DNA of 34,967 nt. Origin: Aurantimicrobium sp. (GTDB lineage: Bacteria; Actinomycetota; Actinomycetes; Actinomycetales; Microbacteriaceae). Shown here piece by piece: positions 23,130-33,398 of the stretch (within the stretch, counting starts at the first letter, position 1; the number at the start of each line of letters is the position of its first letter). The position numbers and the translations under genes were made by a program. The stretch is from positions 1 to 34,967 of the forward strand of contig JAHEGZ010000065.1 of the NCBI GenBank assembly GCA_024644865.1, written 5' to 3'. The notes below the pieces were generated by a model that had not been told where the DNA came from, did no database searches, and saw nothing but the letters and a program-made list of their open reading frames with translations.

Positions 23130-23673
23130 CGTCAAAGTCCTCGGTGCCGTCGGGAAGAAGCGGCGAAATGAGGGGGAGCTCTTCGAGACCGTTGATGCCG
23201 AGCTGCGTCAGCAACAGGTCGGTCGTGCCGTAAAGAATTGCTCCGGTCTCGGCATCCGTCTGCACCTCGGTGATCAGACCACGGCTGACTAGCGTGCGAA
23301 CCACGCTGTCGACGTTGACTGCGCGAATCTGCGCAATCTGACCGCGACTGATGGGTTGCTTATAGGCAATCACGGCAAGCGTTTCGAGTGCTGCCTGCGA
23401 AAGTTTGGTGGGGTTCTGCGTGAGCACGAAATCCGAAACAACGTCGTCGTAGTCGGAACGAACATAGATGCGCCAGCCGCCGCCCACCTCGCGCAGCTCA
23501 AACCCACGACGCACTCCACCGGTTTCACCGTTATAGTCGGCGACCAGCTCGGCGAGAGCATCCTTAATGGTCTTGACGGGCACGCCAAGAGCGGTGCCGA
23601 GCGACACGATCGACTGTGGCTCATCGGCAATCATGAGAATGGCCTCGATGGCACGTGCGGTGTTATCGGTCAT
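23113..23673 (-). CDS. scpB: segregation and condensation protein B
   Basis: This 186-residue protein has two winged-helix domains, the kleisin-associated subunit (KITE) of the SMC-ScpAB condensin that organises and separates the chromosome. Conserved parts are AIEAILMIADEPQS at the start, ELREVGGGWRIYVRSDY, KLSQAALETLAVIAYKQPISRGQIAQIRAVN (about 93-122) and YGTTDLLLTQLGINGLEELP. The C-terminus is acidic (DGTEDFDVDAS). It overlaps the upstream scpA gene by 11 bases and the downstream pseudouridine synthase gene by 17, so the three are translationally coupled. The smc gene is not in this window. Confidence 0.95.
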   Translation of the reverse strand: MTDNTARAIEAILMIADEPQSIVSLGTALGVPVKTIKDALAELVADYNGETGGVRRGFELREVGGGWRIYVRSDYDDVVSDFVLTQNPTKLSQAALETLAVIAYKQPISRGQIAQIRAVNVDSVVRTLVSRGLITEVQTDAETGAILYGTTDLLLTQLGINGLEELPLISPLLPDGTEDFDVDASN

Positions 23674-24478
23674 AGTCGGCCCCTAGGTTTGCAAGTTTGT
23701 CGTCGGACCACGATTCGGCGGTCCAGGTGATGGTCAAATCACCGAGCGGTTCGAACTGTTCAAAGCTGATGGCGGCGTGGCGATAGAGCTCGAGCACCGC
23801 AAGAAATCGAGCGATGATGACACCCGAGGCACCCGCATCTGCAATGAGCTCGCGGAACGTCACCGGCTTACCCGAGCGCAGTCGCGAAACAACTGTCGCC
23901 GCCTGCTCCCGGATGCTCACCAGCGGTGCGTGCAGGTGATCGAGCCCCACCATCGGGATCTCTTTCGGTGCGAGCGCAAGCATCGCAATCGCAGCAAAGT
24001 CTTCAGCGCTGGTGTGCCAGATGAGCTCGGGAACCTTCGAGCGGTACTTGTCTTCGAGACGAACAGTGCGAGCGTGGCGGGTCGATTCCGTCTCGAGGTG
24101 TTCGCTGAACCATGTCGCAACGTCTTTGAACGCACGATACTGCAGCAGACGAGCAAACAGCAGATCACGCGCCTCGAACATGGCAGCGTCTTCGGCATCG
24201 ACGAGTTCGCCCTGAGGCAGCAACCCGGCGACCTTCAGGTCAAGAAGTGTCGCCGCGACCACGAGGAATTCAGTGGCCTGATCGAGCTCTTCCATGGGGT
24301 CCAGACCCTTGAGGTATTTGATGAACTCGTCGGTCACAACCGACAACGCCACCTCAGTGATGTCGAGTTCGTGCTTGGCAATCAGCGAAAGCAGCAGGTC
24401 AAACGGGCCATCAAAATCGCCGACGGCAAGACGAAAGCCGCTGGAGTCTTCCAGCGTTTCGACCAACGGCTCTGCCAC
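23663..24478 (-). CDS. scpA: segregation and condensation protein A (kleisin)
   Basis: This 271-residue kleisin subunit of the SMC-ScpAB complex bridges the SMC heads. The N-terminal SMC-neck binding part contains FDGPFDLLLSLIAKHELDI (about 18-36) and TEVALSVVTDEFIKYL. The C-terminal winged helix that contacts the SMC cap spans about 205-271. It starts at a GTG 14 bases after the parA stop and overlaps scpB by 11 bases. This continues the parA-scpA-scpB order found as Rv1708-Rv1710 in M. tuberculosis. All visible features are those of a normal ScpA. Confidence 0.95.
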   Translation of the reverse strand: MAEPLVETLEDSSGFRLAVGDFDGPFDLLLSLIAKHELDITEVALSVVTDEFIKYLKGLDPMEELDQATEFLVVAATLLDLKVAGLLPQGELVDAEDAAMFEARDLLFARLLQYRAFKDVATWFSEHLETESTRHARTVRLEDKYRSKVPELIWHTSAEDFAAIAMLALAPKEIPMVGLDHLHAPLVSIREQAATVVSRLRSGKPVTFRELIADAGASGVIIARFLAVLELYRHAAISFEQFEPLGDLTITWTAESWSDDKLANLGADYDR

Positions 24479-24492
24479 GAGGGGTGCGGAAC

Positions 24493-25359
24493 TTAGGCGA
24501 CAGCGCCGCGAGCGATGAGCTCACGCGCGGTGGCGCGGTAGGCCTTGGCAGCCGCGTGTTCGGGAGCGAATTGCGTAATCGGCTGACCTGCAACCGAAGC
24601 GTCGGGGAACTTCACGGTGCGAGTAATGACGGATTCGAGAACCGTGTCGCCGAAGGTCTCAACGAGACGCTCCATGACTTCACGCGAGTGAAGCAATCGT
24701 GCGTCGTACATGGTTGCCAGCACGCCATCCACCTTGATGGCGGGGTTGAGGCGGTCGCGCACCTTGTCGATGGTCTCGATGAGAAGGGCCACACCGCGAA
24801 GAGCGAAGTACTCGCATTCCAGCGGAATGAGAACCCCGTGCGCAGCGGTGAGCGCGTTGACGGTGAGCAGACCCAGCGAGGGCTGGCAGTCGATAAAGAT
24901 CACGTCGTAGTCATCTTTGACCTTCTTGAGCACGCTGGCCAGGATGTGCTCACGGGCAACCTCGTTGACCAGGTGCACCTCGGCGGCAGAGAGGTCGATG
25001 TTGGCGGGAATGACATCAAGGCCGGGAACAGAGGTGGGCTTAATCGCCTCGAAAGGGTCTTTCTTGGTGTCGCGAAGAAGGTCATAGATATTCAGGCCGT
25101 CGTGGGCAGGAACGCCCAGTCCAGCAGACAGCGCACCCTGCGGGTCGAAGTCAACAGCAAGAACCTTGCGACCGTACTCGGCCAGAGAGGCAGCGAGGTT
25201 GATGGTAGTCGTCGTTTTACCAACGCCGCCCTTTTGGTTGCACATGGCAATGATGCGTGCGGGGCCGTGAGACTTCAGCGGTGCCGGTTCAGGAAACTCA
25301 CGAACAGGGCGTCCGGTGGGGCCGATTTTCTGCCCCCTGCGGTAGGTCTCAGTCACCAT
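24493..25359 (-). CDS. parA: ParA/Soj-family chromosome partition ATPase
   Basis: This 288-residue ParA-family ATPase has the deviant Walker A NQKGGVGKTTT (KGGVGKT at 43-49), FDPQGALSAGLG as the A' region, and FIDCQPSLGLLTVNAL as Walker B/switch II. An N-terminal segment of about 35 residues (RRGQKIGPTGRPVREFPEP) precedes the fold, as in the Rv1708 group. That group is separate from the parAB pair at the replication origin. No parB is adjacent. Position between xerD and scpAB points to a chromosome-segregation or cell-division role, but the exact partner is unknown. It starts at an ATG with AGGGA 7 bases upstream, in a 60-base gap after xerD. Confidence 0.88.
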   Translation of the reverse strand: MVTETYRRGQKIGPTGRPVREFPEPAPLKSHGPARIIAMCNQKGGVGKTTTTINLAASLAEYGRKVLAVDFDPQGALSAGLGVPAHDGLNIYDLLRDTKKDPFEAIKPTSVPGLDVIPANIDLSAAEVHLVNEVAREHILASVLKKVKDDYDVIFIDCQPSLGLLTVNALTAAHGVLIPLECEYFALRGVALLIETIDKVRDRLNPAIKVDGVLATMYDARLLHSREVMERLVETFGDTVLESVITRTVKFPDASVAGQPITQFAPEHAAAKAYRATARELIARGAVA

Positions 25360-25419
25360 TGTTTTGTCCCTAATGCCGTACGTACGCTCACGCGCTTGTC
25401 CATGAATCTTGAGCCAAGT

Positions 25420-26343
25420 CTATTGGTTCTTGAAGCCCGCGCGAGGGTGGGCGGTGCGGTAACTTTCCCGAAGAGTATCGGCCGTCACCAGGGTGTAAAT
25501 CTGAGTCGTGGCGACCGAGGAGTGCCCCAAGAGTTCTTGCACAACTCGCACGTCTGCGCCACCGGCAAGCAGGTGGGTGGCGAACGAGTGACGCAGCGTA
25601 TGAGGAGAAACGTGAGCGGTGAGATGAGCCTTTTCGGCCGCCGATTGCATGATCAGCCAAGCACTCTGCCGGGAGAGACGTCCGCCGCGCGGACCCAAAA
25701 AGAGAGCCGGCGTTGAACTGCCCGCAACGGCAAACATCGGACGCACTCGAACGAGGTACTCATCGAGTGCCGCCCGAGCGTAGGAGCCCAGCGGAACAAT
25801 GCGCTGCTTACTTCCCTTGCCTCGAACGCGCACGGCATCGTCGACAGCAGTGACGTCATCTACGTTCAGGGCGGTCGCTTCAGAAACACGTGCGCCGGTG
25901 GCGTACATGAATTCGAGAAAGGCGCGGTCGCGAATGGAAACCGGGTCGTCGCCAGCAACTGCACCGAGCAGGGCAATTACCTGATCGATGGTCAGCGCCT
26001 TGGGAAGTGACTTGGGAATCTTGGGCCGGCGAACGTCGGCGGTGACATCAACTGTCAGCACACCCTCCTCGACCAGAAATCGATGGAATCCGCGAATCGA
26101 ACTCAGCACACGCGATTGGCTCGAACTGGTGAGCGGATTTTCGTCGCGAGTAGCTAGAGAGGCGAGGTACCCGGTGACCATGGGCACGGTAATGGCCGCG
26201 AGATCAACAATTCCTTGCTGGTCCAGCCACTCGACGTAGGCGGTGAGGTCACGCCGGTAGGCGCCTTGGGTGTTTGCCGAGAGTCCGCGCTCGATTCCCA
26301 CGTGTCGCAGGTACCGCTGAAGCAGAACGTCGGGGTGGGTCAT
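25420..26343 (-). CDS. xerD: site-specific tyrosine recombinase XerD
   Basis: This 307-residue recombinase resolves chromosome dimers at dif together with XerC. The N-terminal core-binding domain covers about 5-95. The catalytic domain has all active residues: R152 (ATGARVSEA), a Lys in RGKGSKQR (about 175-179), H248 and R251 (HTLRHSFATH), H274 (GHSSVATTQ) and nucleophile Y283 (IYTLV). Length and the conserved location after the Nudix gene (Rv1700-Rv1701) identify it as the chromosomal XerD, not a phage integrase. I chose the ATG at 26343, which overlaps the Nudix stop as ATGA. The longer open frame would lie inside the Nudix gene. Confidence 0.95.
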   Translation of the reverse strand: MTHPDVLLQRYLRHVGIERGLSANTQGAYRRDLTAYVEWLDQQGIVDLAAITVPMVTGYLASLATRDENPLTSSSQSRVLSSIRGFHRFLVEEGVLTVDVTADVRRPKIPKSLPKALTIDQVIALLGAVAGDDPVSIRDRAFLEFMYATGARVSEATALNVDDVTAVDDAVRVRGKGSKQRIVPLGSYARAALDEYLVRVRPMFAVAGSSTPALFLGPRGGRLSRQSAWLIMQSAAEKAHLTAHVSPHTLRHSFATHLLAGGADVRVVQELLGHSSVATTQIYTLVTADTLRESYRTAHPRAGFKNQ

Positions 26344-26993
26344 GATTCCGGTGAAACCTGAGCGCGCGAGTCGCGCCACTGTTGGGCGGGCCACGGTGAG
26401 CTGGCGTCGCGCAAAGATTCCCATCCGCGGTTTTTCGATGCGTATGCGCTCAAAACCGCAATGGTGAAAATCGAGTTATTTACGGTGCCGGCCAAGACTG
26501 AATCGAGGGCGTCGGCCAAAGGGACCCAGCGTTGAACCATGTCAATCTCTTCACCCTCACGGAGGTGCTCCACCCCCGTCGGACGGGCGTCCCTGGCCAG
26601 AAAAATGCGAATGATTTCGTCACTGCCACCTGGCGAGGTGGCGTATTCGGCCAGCAGATCCCAGCGGCCGGCGACGAGGTCGACCTCCTCGGCCAGTTCG
26701 CGTTTGGCGCACTCGAGGGCACTTTCACCGTCGAGGTCGAGAAGCCCCGCGGGTATCTCCCACTCACGCAGTCGAACTGGATGCCGATACTGCTGAATCG
26801 CGAGAATTTCATCGGCGTCGTTGAGAACCAGTACGGCCACAGCCCCGGTGTGAGCAACATAGTCGCGGGTCAGCGGAACACCGGCATAGTCGACCACTTC
26901 CTGGCGAACATCCCAGACTCGACCTTTGTAAACCGTCTTGCGCGAGAGAACCGGCAGGTCAACCTGCTCGTCGCGCAGTAACCGGTCGGTCAT
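26340..26993 (-). CDS. Nudix hydrolase, ADP-ribose pyrophosphatase type
   Basis: This 217-residue Nudix enzyme belongs to the ADP-ribose pyrophosphatase group, cleaving ADP-ribose to AMP and ribose-5-phosphate. WEIPAGLLDLDGE precedes the Nudix helix ESALECAKRELAEEVDL (90-106). The box has one extra residue between its Gly and first Glu, and VDL where VGL is usual. The catalytic REL-AEE glutamates are intact. Length and place between pyrG and xerD match Rv1700. The ATG at 26993 is 4 bases after the pyrG stop, and its end overlaps xerD as ATGA, so all three are one transcription unit. Confidence 0.92.
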   Translation of the reverse strand: MTDRLLRDEQVDLPVLSRKTVYKGRVWDVRQEVVDYAGVPLTRDYVAHTGAVAVLVLNDADEILAIQQYRHPVRLREWEIPAGLLDLDGESALECAKRELAEEVDLVAGRWDLLAEYATSPGGSDEIIRIFLARDARPTGVEHLREGEEIDMVQRWVPLADALDSVLAGTVNNSIFTIAVLSAYASKNRGWESLRDASSPWPAQQWRDSRAQVSPES

Positions 26994-26997
26994 GTGA

Positions 26998-28683
<1,686 letters not shown>

Positions 28684-28685
28684 TC

Positions 28686-28691
28686 ACTCTA
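28686..28691 (-). promoter_or_regulatory. possible -10 box ahead of pyrG
   Basis: On the minus strand TAGAGT is followed by GAAATCCC (8 bases) and GTG GTG. With no ribosome binding site in the 67-base gap after recN, a leader of 0-3 bases is likely. Confidence 0.4.
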
Positions 28692-28744
28692 TCAGCGGTT
28701 AGGGGTCGCACTATCTGACGCGCCGATAATTAAGGCCTGTTTGG

Positions 28745-30445
28745 CTACGAGCTCACACTTTTTGTGATGGCGGCGAGGTCGAGCAGCTCGCGAGCGTGCG
28801 CCAGACCAGACTCGGAATCAGACAAACCGGAAAGTAGCCGCGCCATCTCAGACTGACGTTCGTTGCCATCGAGACGGGTGACACTGCTGTGTGTGACCTC
28901 GCCGCTGGTGTCTTTGACGACGCGAAGGTGGTTGGTTGCGAATGCGGCCACCTGGGCGAGGTGGGTAACGACGATGACCTGCGAGGTTTGAGCCAAACGA
29001 GCGAGGCGACGACCGATCTCGATGGCGGCGGCACCGCCGACACCCGCGTCGACCTCGTCGAAAACGTAGGTGGGCACTGTGTCGGCACTGGCAATAACAA
29101 CCTCGAGGGCGAGCATGATGCGCGAGAGCTCACCGCCGGAAGCACCTTTTGCAACGGGCCTCGGGGAAGCACCCGGATGCGGCGCCAAAAGAATCTCGAC
29201 GACATCGCCACCGTGAATCGAGAACTCAGGCGCAACGGTGACGCTCACAACCAGATGAGCATCAGGCATGGCCAGAGCGTGAAGCTCTTCGGTGACAGCG
29301 GAGGCAAGACGTGCGGCGGCATCCGTGCGCAGGGCCGACAGTTCAGCACCGATCGAGCGCACCGACTGCTCGTCCTGAGCAACCTGAGTCGTGAGCTCGG
29401 CGATGCGAGTCCCGTCAGAATCGAGTTCGAGCAGACGCTTGCCCGACGAGTCAACATAAGCGAGCACTTCGTCAAGGGTCGGGCCGTAGCGGCGCATCAG
29501 CGAGTTGAGCTCGGCTCGTCGATCCTGAATCGTGTCGAGGTCATGGTCGCCATCTCCCTCAAGCGACGCAAGGTGACTCGACAGCGCGTGACCGGCATCG
29601 ACCAGGCGTGCACTCAGCTCGGCGAGTTCGGCGGCCGAAGCTGCAAGCACCGGGTCAACGCCTGAGACCTTGTCGAGCGCGCGACGAGCAGCCTCAACCA
29701 GCGAGATCGCGTCGGTGTTATCCGTTTCAGACGAAAGTGCCTCACGAGCGAGAGCTGCCGCCAAGCGCAAATCTTCAGTGTGCGTCAAACGCTCCGCCAG
29801 AGCGGCCAGCGTGGCGTCTTCGCCAGGCTGTGGCGACACGGCCTCAATTTCGCTCACTCCAACCCGCAGGTCTTCGGCTTCTCGAACACGAGCATCACGC
29901 TGCGCAATCAGTTCAGCAAGCTCGGCCGCGTCGTTGCGCCACTGACGAAACGCGTGTTGAAAGCGAGCAAGGGCCTCGGCAACAGACTGACCACCGAAGC
30001 GATCGAGCGCCTCACGCTGTGCCATTGCCGAGCGCAGTCGCACTTGCTCCGACTGACCATGCACGGCAACGAGTGCGTCGCCGAGTTCAGCGAGGGTTCC
30101 CGCCGGCGTTGACCGACCGCCCACCGATGCTCGCGACCGACCTTCGTGCGAAACCGATCGCACGACAAGCAGTTCATCGCCGTCGAGTTCGGCCGATGCT
30201 TCGTCAAGAATGGGCTGGATGCGCGACGCCTCGCTCACGCGCCAACGACCTTCAACATCCGCCGATTCGGCTCCCGTGCGCACGGTGCTCGCGTCGGCGC
30301 GCTCCCCGCGCAGCAACCCGAGTGCCGTCACAACCATGGTCTTTCCGGCGCCCGTTTCTCCGGTAATGGCAGTGAACCCGGGACCGAGCGGCAAAACCGC
30401 GTCAGAAATCACTCCGAGGTTGCGGATTCGAATCTCATCAATCAC
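28745..30445 (-). CDS. recN: DNA repair ATPase RecN
   Basis: This 566-residue SMC-like ATPase of double-strand break repair has an N-terminal ATPase half with IDEIRIRNLGVI and Walker A GETGAGKT (29-36). A long central coiled-coil, rich in Ala, Glu and Arg, covers about 150-370. The C-terminal half has the ABC signature GASGGELSRIMLALE and Walker B VFDEVDAGVGG. The start is probably the GTG at 30445, giving the usual N-terminus. A TTG at 30472 would add nine non-conserved residues. The gene overlaps the end of nadK by 8 bases. The order nadK-recN is the same as Rv1695-Rv1696. Confidence 0.95.
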   Translation of the reverse strand: MIDEIRIRNLGVISDAVLPLGPGFTAITGETGAGKTMVVTALGLLRGERADASTVRTGAESADVEGRWRVSEASRIQPILDEASAELDGDELLVVRSVSHEGRSRASVGGRSTPAGTLAELGDALVAVHGQSEQVRLRSAMAQREALDRFGGQSVAEALARFQHAFRQWRNDAAELAELIAQRDARVREAEDLRVGVSEIEAVSPQPGEDATLAALAERLTHTEDLRLAAALAREALSSETDNTDAISLVEAARRALDKVSGVDPVLAASAAELAELSARLVDAGHALSSHLASLEGDGDHDLDTIQDRRAELNSLMRRYGPTLDEVLAYVDSSGKRLLELDSDGTRIAELTTQVAQDEQSVRSIGAELSALRTDAAARLASAVTEELHALAMPDAHLVVSVTVAPEFSIHGGDVVEILLAPHPGASPRPVAKGASGGELSRIMLALEVVIASADTVPTYVFDEVDAGVGGAAAIEIGRRLARLAQTSQVIVVTHLAQVAAFATNHLRVVKDTSGEVTHSSVTRLDGNERQSEMARLLSGLSDSESGLAHARELLDLAAITKSVSS

Positions 30446-31355
30446 GGGCGGACGGACCTCGCCACCCGTCAACGGGCAAATCGAACTTGGTCACCAACCG
30501 ATCGGTGAACGCCTGTGGCGTGAGACGCGCCAGCCGCACCGACACAGGCGACTTGGTCACAACTACGCGCGAACCGGCGGGTAGATCACAGGAACGACGG
30601 CCGTCACACCAAAGTATGCCCTCGCCACCTGAACGAGCTAAAACTTCAACGGCCATGGCCGACTCCGGGCCGACGACGAGCGGTCGGGCGAAGAGAGCGT
30701 GAGCCTGCATGGGAACAAGCACCATGGCGTCGACACTCGGCCAGACAATCGGGCCCCCTGCCGAGAACGAATATGCCGTTGAGCCTGTGGGCGTTGCCAT
30801 GACAACGCCGTCGCAACTAAACGACGAAAGCGGGCGGCGATCCACTTCGACAACAACCTCAAGGATGCGGCTTCGACTGGCTTTCTCGACAGTTGCCTCG
30901 TTGAGGGCCCACGTCTCAAAAATGACCTTGCCGGCCTGCTTCACGCGAACAGCCAGCGTCAGACGCTCTTCAACCTCGTACTCGCCAGCAATCACTCTCG
31001 TCACTGCCTCGGTCAAGCCTGCTCGCTCTGCCTCGGCCAGAAAACCCACGTGCCCAAGATTGATGCCGACAATCGGGGTCTTGGCGTCGCGCAAGAGTTC
31101 GGCAGCGCGCAGAATCGTTCCGTCTCCGCCAAGGACAATCGCGCACTCCAGCGAGGAGCGTTCGACCGATGATTCGACCACAACCCCTGAGGCTAGCTCG
31201 GGCGTGCTGGCCAGCAATTCTTCATGCTCGGATTCGCGAACAACCGGCGAAATACCGTGTTCAAGCAACTGCAAACACACCAGAGAGAGGGCCGACAGTG
31301 CGTCATCTTGGGCGGCGTGAGAGACGACCAGAATGTGGCGATTATTTTGTGCCAC
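30438..31355 (-). CDS. nadK: NAD kinase
   Basis: This 305-residue enzyme phosphorylates NAD to NADP. The signature GGDGTILRAAELL starts at 76. NEATVEKASRSR and TPTGSTAYSFSAGGPIV are the NAD- and phosphate-binding motifs. I chose the GTG at 31355 because GGGAGG lies 5 bases upstream; the longer frame back to 31370 would overlap that site. It overlaps tlyA upstream by 14 bases and recN downstream by 8, and so is translationally coupled on both sides. Confidence 0.94.
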   Translation of the reverse strand: MAQNNRHILVVSHAAQDDALSALSLVCLQLLEHGISPVVRESEHEELLASTPELASGVVVESSVERSSLECAIVLGGDGTILRAAELLRDAKTPIVGINLGHVGFLAEAERAGLTEAVTRVIAGEYEVEERLTLAVRVKQAGKVIFETWALNEATVEKASRSRILEVVVEVDRRPLSSFSCDGVVMATPTGSTAYSFSAGGPIVWPSVDAMVLVPMQAHALFARPLVVGPESAMAVEVLARSGGEGILWCDGRRSCDLPAGSRVVVTKSPVSVRLARLTPQAFTDRLVTKFDLPVDGWRGPSARD

Positions 31356-32157
31356 GCGTGCCTCCCGCAAGTTTGTGAACCGTGTCAGTCCATTGTGACG
31401 GATTTAGTGAACGCCCCGCGCGGAACCAGACAACGTACTCGTGATTTCCGGCACCACCGAGGATTGGGGAGGAGATGATTCCGACAGTCTCAAGGCCCGC
31501 ATCCCACGCGTTCCACAGCACGGAGTTGACTGCGTCTTCGCGCAGAGCAGGGTTCGTCACGATGCCTTCGCGAACCCCCGTACGACCGACTTCGAACTGT
31601 GGCTTGACGAGCAAGACGAAGTCGGCGTCTTCGGATGCAGTTGCCACAAGCGCCGGAATGACATGTGTGAGCGAGATAAACGAGAGGTCGGCGACCACGA
31701 GGCTGGGCACGTACTCTCGGCCGAGAATTCCGGCGAGGTTGGCATGCGAGAGGTAGCGAGCGTTGACGCCTTCAACAATCGACACCCGGTCATCCCCGCG
31801 AAACTTGGGTGAGATCTGATTATGGCCAACGTCGAGGGCTACGACGTGTGCGACGCCACGCTCGAGCAACACCTGGGTAAATCCACCCGTGGACGCACCC
31901 ACATCGAAAGCGTGCTTGCCTGAAACCTCGACCTCGAAAGCATCAAGGGCGGCAATGAGTTTGTGAGCGGCTCGACTGACATAGTGATCGAGGCCTTCGA
32001 CCGAAATCTCGTTCGAATCACTGACCTTGAAAGCAGCTTTGATCACGGGAACGCCGTCGACGCGAACAAAACCTTTGTCGAGCAGCTCTTGCGCGTGGGT
32101 ACGCGAACGAGCGAGGCCTCGAGCCGCCAGTGCAGCATCCAGCCGCTGCTCAGACAC
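31342..32157 (-). CDS. tlyA: 16S/23S rRNA 2'-O-methyltransferase TlyA
   Basis: This 271-residue protein has an N-terminal S4-like RNA-binding domain (about 3-60, RLDAALAARGLARSRTHAQELLDKGFVRVDG) and a Rossmann methyltransferase domain. That domain contains VSRAAHKL, FDVGASTGGFTQVLLERG (SAM site), ADLSFISLT and LVKPQFEVGR, the K-D-K pattern of the TlyA/FtsJ-like enzymes. TlyA methylates ribose in 16S and 23S rRNA; in mycobacteria this makes ribosomes sensitive to capreomycin. The older name haemolysin A is misleading. The start is a GTG at 32157, 11 bases after the stop of the small upstream gene. nadK overlaps its 3' end. Confidence 0.93.
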   Translation of the reverse strand: MSEQRLDAALAARGLARSRTHAQELLDKGFVRVDGVPVIKAAFKVSDSNEISVEGLDHYVSRAAHKLIAALDAFEVEVSGKHAFDVGASTGGFTQVLLERGVAHVVALDVGHNQISPKFRGDDRVSIVEGVNARYLSHANLAGILGREYVPSLVVADLSFISLTHVIPALVATASEDADFVLLVKPQFEVGRTGVREGIVTNPALREDAVNSVLWNAWDAGLETVGIISSPILGGAGNHEYVVWFRAGRSLNPSQWTDTVHKLAGGTRGTK

Positions 32158-32168
32158 GAAACAATTCC

Positions 32169-32330
32169 CTAGCGGGCAATGTCATCGCTTTCGAGACGTT
32201 GGCGCAGTTCTTCGTAGACGTCGGCGTACCCCTGGGCGCGTTCCTCGAGAGGCTGCGCCTCCACGACCGAAAGCGACGAAACGAGCGTTGCGTCCTGCTT
32301 CGAGTTGGTCTCGGGGGCCTGATCAGTCAT
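32169..32330 (-). CDS. small conserved protein, 53 residues (Rv1693-like)
   Basis: This short gene begins MTDQAPETNSKQDATLVSSL and ends PLEERAQGYADVYEELRQRL plus ESDDIAR. The acidic C-terminal half forms one amphipathic helix. It lies exactly between the HAD phosphatase and tlyA genes, where M. tuberculosis has the small conserved gene Rv1693. Position, size and helix pattern make it a likely orthologue. The ATG at 32330 has TAGTTT 6 bases upstream and no ribosome binding site, so it may start a new leaderless transcript. The stop is 11 bases ahead of tlyA. No function is known. Confidence 0.78.
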   Translation of the reverse strand: MTDQAPETNSKQDATLVSSLSVVEAQPLEERAQGYADVYEELRQRLESDDIAR

Positions 32331-32336
32331 ACGTCA

Positions 32337-32342
32337 AAACTA
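32337..32342 (-). promoter_or_regulatory. -10 box ahead of the 53-residue gene (leaderless)
   Basis: On the minus strand TAGTTT is followed by TGACGT (6 bases) and the ATG at 32330. It is an internal promoter candidate within the cluster, only 10 bases past the HAD gene stop. Confidence 0.45.
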
Positions 32343-32352
32343 CCGCACTGCA

Positions 32353-33396
32353 CTAGGCGTAAAGATGTTCAGGAACGTTAAAGCCGAAGATCGCCTTGCC
32401 GCTGTTCCAGATAGCAGCACAGGATGCGCGCAGCAGGTCGAGCTCGCTGTCGCCTTCGCTCTCGATGACAAGGTCGGTCATGCCACCTGCGGCGGGAGCC
32501 AGCGAGACGCAGGCCTCACGCACTGTCACCCCCCCACGCTTATCGATGACGACTGCAGGGTAAGGCTCGTGGAGCTCACGAAGGTCACCCAGGATGAAGT
32601 CAGGACGAGAGCCAGCCGGAGCGGCGAGCAACTGCTTGGCCCCATCGATCCCGGTGAGCACCAATGCAGAGGCGATGCCCGCTGCTGCTGCGCCCTGAAT
32701 GTCAGTGTCGAGACGATCGCCGATAAACAACGCCGAAGACGTGTTGAAACGCTTCTTGGCCTCATCAAAAATGGGCAGTTCAGGCTTGCCGGCAACGACA
32801 GGGAGTCGGCCCGTGGCCAGATGAACGGCAGAAACTAGCGTTCCATTGCCGGGCGCGGTGCCGCGCTCGACCGGAATTGTCCAGTCCATGTTGGTAGCAA
32901 TCCACGGAATGCCGTCGGGGAACCCTTGCGGGCGTGCGTTCAGCGCAAACGCCGCCTCGGCTAGATTGCGCCAGCCCACATCCGGCGAGAAACCTTGGAT
33001 GACCGCAGCCGGGTTGCTCTCGGCCGAATCCGTCACAACGAAACCGGCTTTTTTCACCTCGTGGGTGAGTCCTTCGCCGCCGATAACCAGAATCGTGGCC
33101 CCCGCACCAGCGACCTCGCGCAGAAGTCCCATCGCAGCCTGAGGAGAGGTAACAACATCTTCGGTGACCAAGTCGAGGCCGAGCTCTCGCAGGTGCTGAG
33201 CCACCTGAGAGTCAGTACGACTCGCGTTATTGGTGATGTAGCCGACGCGGGTTGTTTCGGCGGCCTTGTTGAGCGATTCCACCGCGTGCGCAATGGCCTT
33301 GGGTCCGGCATAAACGACGCCGTCGAGATCGGCAAGCACCACGGCAATGCCGTCGAGCGGCGTCTTCTCAACAGGCCTCTTTGAGAACAACGCCAT
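32353..33396 (-). CDS. HAD-IIA family phosphatase (NagD-like)
   Basis: This 347-residue haloacid dehalogenase-type hydrolase has catalytic aspartates D23 and D25 in ADLDGVVYAG, motif II in YITNNASRT, and motif III/IV in FIGDRLDTDIQGAAAAG. A C2-type cap lies between them, as in NagD and phosphoglycolate/glycerol-phosphate phosphatases. The M. tuberculosis counterpart in the same position (Rv1692) is reported as a glycerol-3-phosphate phosphatase. The same substrate is possible here but not shown by sequence. About 75 extra residues follow the HAD core (DKRGGVTVREACVSLA...). The ATG at 33396 is 2 bases after the stop of the upstream TPR-type gene, so the two are co-translated. Confidence 0.88.
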   Translation of the reverse strand: MALFSKRPVEKTPLDGIAVVLADLDGVVYAGPKAIAHAVESLNKAAETTRVGYITNNASRTDSQVAQHLRELGLDLVTEDVVTSPQAAMGLLREVAGAGATILVIGGEGLTHEVKKAGFVVTDSAESNPAAVIQGFSPDVGWRNLAEAAFALNARPQGFPDGIPWIATNMDWTIPVERGTAPGNGTLVSAVHLATGRLPVVAGKPELPIFDEAKKRFNTSSALFIGDRLDTDIQGAAAAGIASALVLTGIDGAKQLLAAPAGSRPDFILGDLRELHEPYPAVVIDKRGGVTVREACVSLAPAAGGMTDLVIESEGDSELDLLRASCAAIWNSGKAIFGFNVPEHLYA

Positions 33397-33398
33397 GA

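Noticed and set aside
24484-25716. 410-codon open frame on the plus strand opposite parA and xerD
   Set aside because: It is antisense to two certain genes and has the composition of a complementary-strand shadow frame without recognisable motifs.
25420-26343. Tyrosine recombinase as sign of an integrated element
   Set aside because: Its place between the Nudix and parA genes and its full XerD length match the housekeeping chromosome-dimer resolvase.
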